64,000 nt of DNA from the NCBI GenBank assembly GCA_046351095.1, contig JAXLZC010000001.1:310001-374000 (forward strand), read 5' to 3'. Shown here piece after piece: positions 17,328 through 24,695 of the stretch (its first letter is position 1; each line of letters begins with the position of its first letter). This DNA comes from BQWY01 sp046351095. GTDB lineage: Bacteria; Nitrospirota; Nitrospiria; Nitrospirales; Nitrospiraceae. The translations under genes and the position numbers were made by a program. The notes under the pieces were generated by a model that did no database searches, was not told the DNA's origin, and saw nothing but the letters and a program-made list of their open reading frames with translations.

Positions 17328-17579
17328 CCTCTTCCGATTTTCGAGCCACGCCATCAACACCCGATAGGCTTCGTCTAATTCCTGCCGCTTAGCTTCCGCC
17401 GTCACATACCGTTTCATAAACTGCTTCGGGTGATTGGTCAGATTTCCGGCGCGAGCGGGATGCCAGGTCTCGCGCAACGCCTGATAGCGCTCGTCGACAC
17501 GCTCCGGCGTGACCGGAGGATCCAAGTCGAACACCACCAGAGCTTCTTCGGGCGTCATGCGCGGAGCGTCGGCGGCCAT
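17325..17579 (-). CDS. Small J-domain-like protein with HPA in place of HPD
   Basis: 84 aa from ATG 17579. TPEEALVVFDLDPPVTPERVDERYQ, LRETWHPARAG and LDEAYRVLMAWLENRKR follow the helix I, II and III layout of a DnaJ J-domain (a 'V-L-x-L' opening, 'YR-L-x-x-x-WHP', 'I/L-x-x-AY-x-x-L'). The HPD tripeptide that activates Hsp70 reads HPA, so it may be a non-activating J-like protein. It diverges from the phzF-like gene. The longer frame to 17696 overlaps that gene and is not used. Confidence 0.75.
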   Translation of the reverse strand: MAADAPRMTPEEALVVFDLDPPVTPERVDERYQALRETWHPARAGNLTNHPKQFMKRYVTAEAKRQELDEAYRVLMAWLENRKR

Positions 17580-17689
17580 GGACGTAGTCTGCGCGTGTTT
17601 GCCGAAGGCTGTCAATCGGCCACGATCCACGCTCGGTCCGGCCGTCGCGTTGACATCATCGTCTAAGCAACCTACAGTACGGGCTTCCC

Positions 17690-18622
17690 ATGCCAAGCGA
17701 AGCCCGGACGATTCGCTTCTACCAGGCCGACGTGTTCTCGGATCGACCCTTTGGCGGCAATCCCGTCGCAGTGTTCCCCGAGGCCGCCGGGTTGGACGAC
17801 CTCGCGATGCAACGCATCGCCCGCGAGATGAATCTGTCCGAGACGGTGTTCGTCTTTCCGCCGACCGATCCGACCGCCGCCGCCAAACTCCGCATTTTTA
17901 CACCCACAAAAGAAATTCCCTTTGCCGGCCATCCCGTCGTCGGGACGTTTTACATTCTGGCGGCGCTGAAGCGTCTCACGCTCAGCGAGCCGGTCACGCG
18001 TATCCTGCAGGAGTGTAACCTCGGGCTGTTTCCCGTGGAGATCGTCAGTTCCGGCGGAGAACTGTTGCGCGTGGTGATGTCGCAACCGGCGCCGCAGTTT
18101 CTGGGCCCACTCGAAGATCCGCGCGATCGTGTCGACTTGGTGCGCGCGCTTGGGTTGACCAAGGCGGCCATGGGCGATACGAAATGTCCCATCGAAATTG
18201 CCAGTACCGGCCTGCCGGTGTTGATCGTACCGATTCGTACCCTCACGGCGGTGCGGTCGGTCTCCCCGAACGGTCACGATCTGGCTGAACTCTGCGCGCG
18301 CATCGGGGTCAACGCCGTGTCGGTGTTTACCACCGTGACGGTCGATCCGCGCGCGTCGGTCCATGCGCGGGTGTTTGCACCGCTCTTGGGGATTCCCGAA
18401 GATCCGGCGACGGGGAGTGCGGCTGGCGCGTTGGGCGCCTATCTCGTACACCATGGGGTGGTGCAGGTGGCGCCGACCACGGAGATCGTCATCGAACAGG
18501 GGTATGAAATCGAGCGGCCGTCGCGGATCGTGGTGCAAGTGGAATCGGACGACGATGCCATTACGGATGTGAAGGTCGGAGGCCGGGTGGTCATGGTGAT
18601 CGAAGGGACGTTGACGTTTTAA
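17690..18622 (+). CDS. PhzF-family isomerase/epimerase
   Basis: 310 aa with the PhzF layout: FYQADVFSDRPFGGNPVAVFP at the start, IAREMNLSETVFVFPP with the conserved acid Glu, RIFTPTKEIPFAGHPVVGTFYIL, and a second half with FAPLLGIPEDPATGSAAGALGAY. PhzF proteins have a two-lobed diaminopimelate-epimerase-like fold. No other phenazine genes are present, so the role here is undefined. Confidence 0.93.
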   Translation: MPSEARTIRFYQADVFSDRPFGGNPVAVFPEAAGLDDLAMQRIAREMNLSETVFVFPPTDPTAAAKLRIFTPTKEIPFAGHPVVGTFYILAALKRLTLSEPVTRILQECNLGLFPVEIVSSGGELLRVVMSQPAPQFLGPLEDPRDRVDLVRALGLTKAAMGDTKCPIEIASTGLPVLIVPIRTLTAVRSVSPNGHDLAELCARIGVNAVSVFTTVTVDPRASVHARVFAPLLGIPEDPATGSAAGALGAYLVHHGVVQVAPTTEIVIEQGYEIERPSRIVVQVESDDDAITDVKVGGRVVMVIEGTLTF

Positions 18623-18651
18623 GGCCTCATGATCGAGGGGAAGGAGGAAGT

Positions 18652-19053
18652 ATGCCGACACTCTCGCAATTGATGAACAGCAACCCGGTGAGTGTGACGC
18701 CGGCGACCACGGTGCGCGCGCTGGCGAAAAAAATGAAAGATGGGCGTATCGGGTCGATTTTGATCAAGAAGGGCACGACCTACGTCGGGATCGTGACGGA
18801 AACCGATGTGGTGCGAAAGGTCGTGGCGACGGCGAAGGATCCGGCGAAGGTCACGGTCGAGAAGATCATGACGACACCGATCGCGAGCATCGAGCACGTC
18901 CGCACGCCGCAGGATGCGCACGATATGATGGGCGATCTGGGCATTCGCCACTTGGGCATCAGCAAAGCCGGCGAGATCGTCGGGATGATTTCTGTCCGCG
19001 ACTTGCTGCGGTATTTTCAGAAGCAGTCTGAACCGAAGATTACGCAGGATTAG
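18652..19053 (+). CDS. Two-CBS-domain protein
   Basis: 133 aa made of two CBS motifs: about residues 5-60 (LMNSNPVSVTPATTVRALAKKM, then YVGIVTETDVVRKVVA) and 65-125 (IMTTPIASIEHVRTPQDAHDMM, then IVGMISVRDLLRYF). Stand-alone CBS pairs bind adenine nucleotides and act as sensors. The start follows a strong GGGGAAGGAGGAAGT site. A paralogue of equal length lies inside the heme operon at 48988. Confidence 0.93.
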   Translation: MPTLSQLMNSNPVSVTPATTVRALAKKMKDGRIGSILIKKGTTYVGIVTETDVVRKVVATAKDPAKVTVEKIMTTPIASIEHVRTPQDAHDMMGDLGIRHLGISKAGEIVGMISVRDLLRYFQKQSEPKITQD

Positions 19054-19069
19054 GAATGTGCTGGGATAA

Positions 19070-19187
19070 CAGTGCTGAGTCGAGAGTGCTGAGTGCTGAG
19101 AGGGAAGCAGTGCTGAGAGCTGAGTAATGAGTGCTGAGGAGGGGAGTACTCTGAGGCTCAGCACTGAGCACTCGGTTCTCAGCACTG
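19070..19187. repeat. GTGCTGAG word repeats between convergent genes (family C)
   Basis: On the plus strand the word GTGCTGAG recurs about six times (19071-19139), 3' of the CBS gene. The words at 19157-19187 are the same family in inverted orientation, so they are sense for moaB, which ends at 19191. CAGTGCTGAG (19070-19079) and CTCAGCACTG (19178-19187) are perfectly complementary. The region could therefore fold in the RNA of either gene. Confidence 0.7.
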
Positions 19188-19190
19188 TGC

Positions 19191-19703
19191 CTACTTCGTG
19201 AGTTCTTTGACGAGGTGGCCGAGTTCAGGAAGGATGAGTTTTTCCATCGCGAGGCGGACGGCGTTCTCAGAACCTGGTGTGGAAAAGAGGACGCGGCCTT
19301 TCACGATGCCCGCCGTCGCGCGGCTCATGATGGCGGGCGAGCCGATGTCCTGGTAGGTCAGGAAGCGAAAGACTTCGCCGAATCCGTCCAGCCGTTTTTC
19401 CAACATCGCATCGACCGCTTCGAAGGTCGAATCCCGCCGAGAGATGCCGGTGCCGCCGTTGATGATGATGGCTTGCACCGCGCTGTTCTCGCAGGCGGCG
19501 GCAATCTTCTCGCGGATCTGCGCCGGTTCGTCCTTCACCAGATGGTAGCCCGCGATCTCATGCCCCTTGGACTTCAAGAGGTGCATGATGAGTTGCCCGC
19601 TGGTATCCGTCTCCGTCGTGCGGGTGTCGCTGCACGTAATCACCAGGCACCCAATACGGGTGGGCGCCTGGTGTTTATGTTCGTGATGACTGGGAGTTGC
19701 CAT
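19191..19703 (-). CDS. moaB: Molybdenum cofactor biosynthesis protein MoaB/Mog family
   Basis: 170 aa. ITCSDTRTTETDTSGQLI near the start and GGTGISRRDSTFEAVDAML in the middle are the molybdopterin-binding motifs of the MoaB/MogA/CinA fold. Such proteins adenylylate molybdopterin or assist metal insertion. The His-rich N-terminus (PSHHEHKH) is an extension. No other moa genes are nearby. MogA is the alternative name. Confidence 0.93.
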   Translation of the reverse strand: MATPSHHEHKHQAPTRIGCLVITCSDTRTTETDTSGQLIMHLLKSKGHEIAGYHLVKDEPAQIREKIAAACENSAVQAIIINGGTGISRRDSTFEAVDAMLEKRLDGFGEVFRFLTYQDIGSPAIMSRATAGIVKGRVLFSTPGSENAVRLAMEKLILPELGHLVKELTK

Positions 19704-19760
19704 GGAGATGGAGTACGCCGTCGCGCTCGTCGAATGTTTGGTTGACGATGCGCGAGAGAG

Positions 19761-20087
19761 TTACCCCCAGACGGCGTCCGGGCGCAGCTTATCTGCCGGT
19801 GCGCCCTTGGCGATATGTTCGTCGAGAATGGTTGCCACGTCTGCTTCCGTCACCTTCGAGTACCAGGTGCCGGTCGGGTACACGACCACGGTCGGGCCCT
19901 GCTCGCAGGGGCCGAGGCAGGCCGTGCCGGTCACCAACACTTCACCGGGCGGCAGGCCGCGCTGCATGAGGCCCATGTTGAACGCCATCAGCAACTGTTG
20001 GCTGCCGGCTGCGCCGCAGGACGGCTTCGGATGTCCCGGCGGACGGGTGTTCGCACAGACGAGAATATGAAATTTCGGCTTCGGCAT
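19761..20087 (-). CDS. Thioredoxin-like [2Fe-2S] ferredoxin
   Basis: 108 aa from ATG 20087 (MPKPKFHILVCANTRPPG). Cluster ligand candidates are C11, C24, C57 and C61 in HILVCANTRPPGHPKPSCG and TGTACLGPCEQGP. This is the Aquifex-type thioredoxin-like ferredoxin spacing, also found in NuoE-like domains. VVYPTGTWYSKV follows as in the family. The electron partner is unknown. Upstream frame extension to 20501 is spurious. Confidence 0.92.
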   Translation of the reverse strand: MPKPKFHILVCANTRPPGHPKPSCGAAGSQQLLMAFNMGLMQRGLPPGEVLVTGTACLGPCEQGPTVVVYPTGTWYSKVTEADVATILDEHIAKGAPADKLRPDAVWG

Positions 20088-20185
20088 ATCGAACGTCCTT
20101 TCTCGATGATTCGTATGGGCCTGTGCCCGATGCAGTTGCGTCGTTCGGCGATCGGCTCCTGTGCCGGAAGCCGCGCCGCGTCGAC

Positions 20186-20629
20186 TCACTCCGGATAATA
20201 CGCCTTCCACTGCTCCATGGTGTCGTCGTCGAACTTCCAATGCTTCAAGCCCTTGACGACCCAGTCTAAGTAGTGCGGCTTGGGTTTGAATTTGCCGATG
20301 GCGGGTGCGGCGTAGGTCGGGATGACCTGCTTCTCGTCCTGCTCGTTCACGACCGTCACTTCCACGCGGCGGTAGGCGCCGGGCGGCACGTCGCCTTCGA
20401 ACTCGTCCATCAGCTTGAGGTCTTCTTCCGTCACGTCCAGGATCATGCCCCAGACCTTTTCGCCGGGTGACGGGACCACGCTCGCCAGGCCGCACCGCCA
20501 CTGGGAAGACCAGCGACAGAACTGGATGGTGTGGTCGGGGAGATAGGCCTTTTCGACGGCCTGATATTCCGGGGCGCGACGCTTCAACTGCGTCGGGTTC
20601 AAGTTGTCGGCGTACACAAAAAGTTTCAT
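20186..20629 (-). CDS. Gamma-glutamylcyclotransferase-like (AIG2/GGCT) protein
   Basis: 147 aa. KLFVYADNLNPTQLKRRAPEY has the Y-x-N nucleotide-like loop position of the GGCT fold. VWGMILDVTEEDLKLMDEFEG carries the conserved catalytic Glu candidate (E76 or E78). YRRVEVTVV and TYAAPAIGKFKP follow as in bacterial family members. Such enzymes release 5-oxoproline from gamma-glutamyl amines; the substrate here is unknown. Confidence 0.85.
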   Translation of the reverse strand: MKLFVYADNLNPTQLKRRAPEYQAVEKAYLPDHTIQFCRWSSQWRCGLASVVPSPGEKVWGMILDVTEEDLKLMDEFEGDVPPGAYRRVEVTVVNEQDEKQVIPTYAAPAIGKFKPKPHYLDWVVKGLKHWKFDDDTMEQWKAYYPE

Positions 20630-20762
20630 AGATGGGTGGTGTCCTTCATGCGCAGACAGGAAATGCGTCGTCGTTTAAATCGTTCGGTTGTAGCGAGTGC
20701 TCGCGCACCTTGTCAAGTGAAGGGACAGCGTTCGGAGGACCTCGCTCGCGCCGTTCCATGCG

Positions 20763-20791
20763 TTGACATCCCCTCGGCGTCTGCCTATGCT
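20763..20791 (+). promoter_or_regulatory. Sigma70-type promoter
   Basis: TTGACA (20763-20768) and TATGCT (20786-20791) are separated by 17 nt, with TGCC just before the -10. It lies about 35 nt upstream of the ATG at 20827, so the 5' leader would be short. Confidence 0.6.
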
Positions 20792-20826
20792 CCGACCCAT
20801 GTCGAGTTACCATCCTGCCGGTTCGC

Positions 20827-21324
20827 ATGACTGACCAGCCTGCTCCGTCGTCCCCCGACACGTCCCGCACGCGACCGCCGATCACCTGGGCGGCGTGGCT
20901 GCATTACGCTGCGTTCGCGGTGCTGCTCATTGTTGGCGCGCTGTATTTTTGGTTCCGCACGCCGATGATCAACCCGATCACCGACCCGCAGGCTGCCCAA
21001 GCGTTGGCCCTCGTCCACACCCATCGTGCGAAAAATGCGCCGACGTTGCTGCAGGCCGTGACCGATATGGTGAAGGTACGCGAGGACCAGGGGCGCAAGG
21101 CGCGGATGGGTGACTGGGTCGTTGAAAAACAAGATGTGGGGCACTACGTCGTGAAGGTGATGTTCCGCGAGCAGGGCAGCCGCAATTGGATCGAACGCGA
21201 ATATTCCTGGCAGGTGGATGTGGCGAAGAGCCGCGTGCATGCGCTGTCGATGCCGTCGATCGACCTCATGCGCGACGAAGACCTCGCGCCCGTCGATTCC
21301 AAGACGCCCATGCCGGTGCGGTGA
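20827..21324 (+). CDS. Hypothetical protein with one N-terminal membrane anchor
   Basis: 165 aa. A Pro/Ser/Thr-rich start is followed by one membrane helix (WLHYAAFAVLLIVGALYFWF, about residues 25-44). The exported part contains two mixed alpha/beta segments (MGDWVVEKQDVGHYVVKVMFRE, then YSWQVDVAKSRVHALSM). No family was recognised. It has its own good promoter and its 3' side carries the largest family A repeat array. Confidence 0.75.
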   Translation: MTDQPAPSSPDTSRTRPPITWAAWLHYAAFAVLLIVGALYFWFRTPMINPITDPQAAQALALVHTHRAKNAPTLLQAVTDMVKVREDQGRKARMGDWVVEKQDVGHYVVKVMFREQGSRNWIEREYSWQVDVAKSRVHALSMPSIDLMRDEDLAPVDSKTPMPVR

Positions 21325-21494
21325 CGCGGAAGACGCGAAGCGTCAGAAGTAAGACGTAAGACGGCAGAAGTGAGACGGCAGAAGTAAGACGGCAGAAGTA
21401 AGACGGCAGAAGTAAGACGGCAGAAGTAAGACGGCAGAAGTAAGACGGCAGAAGTGAGACGGCAGAAGTAAGACGGCAGAAGTAAGACGGAAGT
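21325..21494 (+). repeat. Tandem array of a 14-nt repeat, family A
   Basis: Nine consecutive copies of AGACGGCAGAAGTA (last base A or G) occupy 21359-21484. Degenerate units lie on both sides, starting directly after the stop codon at 21324. The array is purine-rich on the plus strand and unlikely to fold. It is not a CRISPR because there are no spacers. Confidence 0.9.
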
Positions 21495-21542
21495 CGCACT
21501 GCAATCGCAAACCCACGATTTCCACGCAGTCCGAGATAGAGG

Positions 21543-21857
21543 TTATGTCAGTTTACGTCCAGTCGTGCGGAGGCGTCGCGGCACATCGCGGCTTCCATGG
21601 ACGATGGCGATTATCCCAACCCTGACTGAGTCGACCTTGTAGATGATTCGGTAGGGCCCCACAAGCACTTCACGCACGCGGGGATCTGCGTATTCTGGGA
21701 CGGTTCGACCTGAGCGTGGGAATTGTGCGAGTCGTTCAATCGCTGCGAAAATTTTGTCGCCCGTCGCGGTCGCATAACCGACGGAGTCTCGGGCAATAAA
21801 CTCGACAATCTCGCGAAGGTCGGAGTGTGCGCCTATCGTCCAGCGGATTTGAGCCAT
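21543..21857 (-). CDS. ParE/RelE-family toxin
   Basis: 104 aa: IRWTIGAHSDLREIVEFIARDS, IFAAIERLAQFPRSGRTVPEY and VREVLVGPYRIIYKVDSVRVGIIAIVHGSRD give the full ParE fold pattern, including the conserved PRSGR turn and the GPYRIIY strand. It overlaps the upstream antitoxin gene by 25 nt, the usual antitoxin-first order. Targets are gyrase for ParE and mRNA for RelE; the choice is not settled by sequence. Confidence 0.92.
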   Translation of the reverse strand: MAQIRWTIGAHSDLREIVEFIARDSVGYATATGDKIFAAIERLAQFPRSGRTVPEYADPRVREVLVGPYRIIYKVDSVRVGIIAIVHGSRDVPRRLRTTGRKLT

Positions 21858-22033
21858 GCGGCCATGCTCCGCTTCACGCTGGTATGTGAGACGGTGCGCT
21901 TGCGAGAGAGTTCGGACAGACCGCGCTCGATCCGTTTGCGGACGTACAGCTCGTAGATAATATCTTCGAGCGACGCCGTTTCCGGCAACTGGCCGATGAT
22001 CTTGAGTGCAGTTTGTTTGCCGCTCGTAGCCAT
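21833..22033 (-). CDS. Putative antitoxin paired with the ParE-type toxin
   Basis: 66 aa: a short N-terminal part (KQTALKIIGQLPETASLEDIIYELYVRKRIERGLSEL) predicted all-helical, then a basic tail. It is not an obvious ribbon-helix-helix or Phd protein, but LPETASLEDIIYELYV-type small proteins are common ParE partners. The call rests mainly on overlap with the toxin gene. Confidence 0.75.
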   Translation of the reverse strand: MATSGKQTALKIIGQLPETASLEDIIYELYVRKRIERGLSELSRKRTVSHTSVKRSMAAWLKSAGR

Positions 22034-22177
22034 AGAGTTGTTCGCGCGAGGCTCGGAACCGATCAGGTGCGCCAGAGCCTATCGTACAGGGTAGGGCCGG
22101 TCAAGGTATCTGAGGCTCCGGTTTTGTCACTTGGATATATATTAGGTCGAAGTTCTCCGTCTCGCACGGTATGAAGC

Positions 22178-22510
22178 TCAGAACGATTTTCGCTGCAGGG
22201 GAATTTCTACTAGGATTTGGTCGCCCTCGATCTGCGTTGGGAAACACTCCACGGTAAATGCCGCGTTTTCCACCCGCACCCCCGTCTCCACGTTAAAGCG
22301 CCAACCGTGCCACGGGCAGGCGATACAGTCGCCGGACAGGATGCCTTCGCCCAGCGGGCCGCCGGCATGCGGGCAGGTGTCGTCGGTGGCGTAGATGACG
22401 CCGTCGACATTATAAAGGGCGATCCAGCCGCATTCGGTTTCAACGGATCGGCAGGTGCCGGGGGGCAGCGCGGCGAGCGATGCGACGGCAAGTCGCTTGG
22501 TCTCTCCCAT
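22178..22510 (-). CDS. Rieske-type [2Fe-2S] ferredoxin
   Basis: 110 aa. Cluster ligands are C46 and H48 (DTCPHAGG) and C65 and H68 (CPWHGW), the CxH-x16-CxxH pattern. The flanking VDGVIYATDDTC and FNVETGVRVENAAFTVECFP match NirD/dioxygenase-type ferredoxins. No oxygenase or nitrite reductase large subunit is adjacent, so its partner is unknown. The start is 160 nt from the divergent HNH gene. Confidence 0.93.
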   Translation of the reverse strand: MGETKRLAVASLAALPPGTCRSVETECGWIALYNVDGVIYATDDTCPHAGGPLGEGILSGDCIACPWHGWRFNVETGVRVENAAFTVECFPTQIEGDQILVEIPLQRKSF

Positions 22511-22670
22511 GTGGTACCTTACAGTGTATGAGGTGAAACGGGTGTCGGGTAGTGCGTGTGCGACCGTTCGCGGCGCGGACCGGCCGTCGCCGGCGGCTTG
22601 ATTTCGAACCGACCGTATGGCATAGACGTTTTACATCATTTCTTTGGTCGTCACGCCGAAAGGGAGTGGT

Positions 22671-23216
22671 ATGGAGCTGACGCTCTTGTTGAATGCCACC
22701 TACGAACCCCTGCGGGTGGTGCACTGGCAGAAAGCGATTACTCTCCTCTGGCAGGGGAAAGTGGAGGTCCTGGAGTTCTACGACCGGGACGTCCGCGGCA
22801 TCTCCGTCACCGTGCGGTTGCCCTCGGTGATGCGCCTGCTCAAGCTCGTCAAACTCAAGGACAGTCATCGTGCGGTCAAGTTCTCGCGGATCAACATTTT
22901 TACCCGCGACGGCTATACGTGCCAATACTGCGCGCATAAATTCCGCACGGAAGAATTGACGTTCGACCACGTCGTGCCTATCGCCAAGGGCGGCAAAAAA
23001 ACGTGGGAGAACATCGTCACGGCCTGCTGGCGCTGCAACAACCGCAAGAGCGGACGCACGCCGGACGAGGCCAATATGAAGCTCATCAAGCTGCCCGTCA
23101 AACCGCGGTGGAGCCCCGTCGTCACCATTACCATCGGGATCCGAAACGCGCCGGAAAGTTGGCGCGACTATCTCTACTGGAACGTCGCGCTCGACGAAGA
23201 TCCCGGCGATTCGTGA
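22671..23216 (+). CDS. HNH endonuclease
   Basis: 181 aa from ATG 22671 behind AAAGGGAGTGGT. The N-terminal half (LLLNATYEPLRVVHWQKAI and LEFYDRDV) is the conserved lead of this HNH subgroup. The nuclease core reads FTRDGYTCQYCAHKF, LTFDHVVPIAKGG, TWENIVTACWRCNNRKSGRT with two CxxC zinc pairs and the HNH residues. It is widespread in bacteria as a stand-alone gene; the biological role is unclear. Confidence 0.93.
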   Translation: MELTLLLNATYEPLRVVHWQKAITLLWQGKVEVLEFYDRDVRGISVTVRLPSVMRLLKLVKLKDSHRAVKFSRINIFTRDGYTCQYCAHKFRTEELTFDHVVPIAKGGKKTWENIVTACWRCNNRKSGRTPDEANMKLIKLPVKPRWSPVVTITIGIRNAPESWRDYLYWNVALDEDPGDS

Positions 23217-23270
23217 TACGCACTCACGTGCCCGTGTATTGAGCGACGACGGCTGGGCTCGTGGGCGCAC

Positions 23271-23302
23271 TGAATATTCACCACTAAACATTCCACATTC
23301 AG
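23271..23302 (-). repeat. GTTGAATG-like word repeat (family B)
   Basis: On the minus strand it reads CTGAATGTGGAATG, TTTAGTGGTGAATATTCA, a degenerate member of the family at 24532 and 26998. It begins 10 nt after the stop codon of the minus-strand gene ending at 23312, in its sense direction. Confidence 0.5.
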
Positions 23303-23311
23303 TTTGCGCGC

Positions 23312-23761
23312 CTACCGCGGCTGATCGAGCGTAATCTCGATCCCGTCGCCTCCGACCAGCGTCGGATTCTTCGCGTAGATCCCTTCGATATCGCCCGGCT
23401 GTGCCGGTCCCGCTTGCCCGTCGCGGTCGAGCCGCGCGGAGACGTCTACCATCCCGCGTAACTCCGTGCCTTGCATGATCACGTCCGCATTCGTGATTTC
23501 GAACGACACGGGGAACTGCGGCCGCTCGATGCGTTTCGCTGCCAAAGGACGGCCCTGGCCGCCTGGACGTTTTATTGTGACGAACAACACATCGGTCGGT
23601 TTCAGGCTTGCCGCATGCGCGGGCGCCAGCATGACGCGCCCGGCGACGCGCGGCGGCCCCGCTTGCTCGCAGCCGTGTGCGAGTCCGAAGTAAGCGGCGA
23701 TCGCGGCAAGTCCGATGATCCCGCCTGCCATGCCGAATGTACTGGCTGTCGTCTTGGCCAT
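23312..23761 (-). CDS. Membrane-anchored protein with CcmI-C-terminal-like domain
   Basis: 149 aa from ATG 23761. One membrane helix near the N-terminus (TFGMAGGIIGLAAIAAYFGL) leaves the rest outside. VAGRVMLAPAHAASLKPTDVLFVTIKRPGG, PLAAKRIERPQFPVSFEITNADVIM and GMVDVSARLDRDGQA match the C-terminal periplasmic domain of c-type cytochrome biogenesis protein CcmI/CycH. The TPR part of CcmI is absent. It may be a lone accessory of cytochrome c maturation; the heme operon with a CcsA/HemX gene is 20 kb away. Confidence 0.75.
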   Translation of the reverse strand: MAKTTASTFGMAGGIIGLAAIAAYFGLAHGCEQAGPPRVAGRVMLAPAHAASLKPTDVLFVTIKRPGGQGRPLAAKRIERPQFPVSFEITNADVIMQGTELRGMVDVSARLDRDGQAGPAQPGDIEGIYAKNPTLVGGDGIEITLDQPR

Positions 23762-23907
23762 GTCGCTCCTTCTGCGCGATGCGCGGGCGGCATTATACAA
23801 GGGCTCTGCGCCGCTTTTCCATGGAACGGCGCACGTTCTGCGTCGTTCGCCCTGTTCTCGCCGTTTCCTCCTGGTGTAGAATGCGCCCCTGCTGACAGAA
23901 GGAGGGC

Positions 23908-24531
23908 ATGCGCGTGAATCCCGGTTATCCCATAACGCTCGATGTAAAAGGGTTTCCCTGTGTGGTGTTGGGCGGCGATCAGGAGGCGGCCGACAAGGCG
24001 CAACGCCTCTTGGATGCCGGCGCCAAAGTGACGGTCATCAGCCCCACGTTGAACGATGCGCTCAAAAAATTGACCGCCAGTGCGAAGGTTATTCATCGCG
24101 GGCGGACGTTCCGTGCGACGGACCTGCTCGGTGTCATCGTCGTGTTGAATTGTTATCGCGACGATCGAGAATTGTCCGCCACCTTGATGGACGCCGCGCG
24201 GAAAGAACGCTTCCAATTGTGGTCCGTCGACCAGCCGGAATTTTCGACCTTTGCGATGCCGGCCGTCGTCAGTCGCGGAGGACTGCGTGTGGCGATCAGC
24301 ACGGGGGGCGCATCGCCCGCATTGGCGTCGCGGATCCGTCAGGATTTGGAGCAGGTCTTCGGTCCGGAGGCGGCGGACTTTGTCGAGTGGTTGGCCGCCT
24401 TGCGCGAAGAAGCGCAGTCCTCCGAGCCGGACGGTGTGAAGCGCCGTGAGCTGCTCAAACGCGCGGTGGAGCAGTTCGTCGTGAAGGGCCAGGCGACCTA
24501 TCCGGAAGAATGGGTGAAGCAGAGAAGCTAA
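23908..24531 (+). CDS. Precorrin-2 dehydrogenase / sirohydrochlorin ferrochelatase (CysG N-terminal type)
   Basis: 207 aa. The opening YPITLDVKGFPCVVLGGDQEAADKAQRLLDAGAKVTVISP is the NAD-binding half. LLGVIVVLNCYRDD, FQLWSVDQPEFSTFAMPAVVSRGGLRVAISTGGASPALA and the C-terminal helices complete the Met8/CysG-N layout. It lacks the C-terminal methyltransferase of CysG; that activity is supplied by the cobA-hemD fusion at 47356. Together they would give siroheme. Start ATG 23908 follows GAAGGAGGGC. Confidence 0.93.
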   Translation: MRVNPGYPITLDVKGFPCVVLGGDQEAADKAQRLLDAGAKVTVISPTLNDALKKLTASAKVIHRGRTFRATDLLGVIVVLNCYRDDRELSATLMDAARKERFQLWSVDQPEFSTFAMPAVVSRGGLRVAISTGGASPALASRIRQDLEQVFGPEAADFVEWLAALREEAQSSEPDGVKRRELLKRAVEQFVVKGQATYPEEWVKQRS

Positions 24532-24634
24532 GAATACTGTTGAATGGTAAGTGTTGAATGATGAATGCTCAAGAACGCACGCGCAGAGACGTTCGGAATA
24601 CTGTTGAATGGTGAATGCGTAATGTTGAATTGAG
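24532..24634 (+). repeat. GTTGAATG word repeat with 17-bp duplication (family B)
   Basis: GAATACTGTTGAATGGT occurs exactly twice, at 24532-24548 and 24596-24612, with further GTTGAATG and GTGAATG words around. It starts directly after the stop codon of the siroheme gene and runs into the leader of the next gene. Confidence 0.75.
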
Positions 24635-24695
24635 GATTTGTCAGGATGCGGCCCATCTCGATCAGGACGATGAGCCAATAGAAAGTGGAGGACGC

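Noticed and set aside
21359..21484. Possible CRISPR array
   Set aside because: Units are 14 nt and contiguous with no spacers, and no cas genes are in the window.
21266..21525. Peptides with repeated SYFCRLTSAV on the minus strand
   Set aside because: They are only the translation of the 14-nt tandem repeat in reverse frames.
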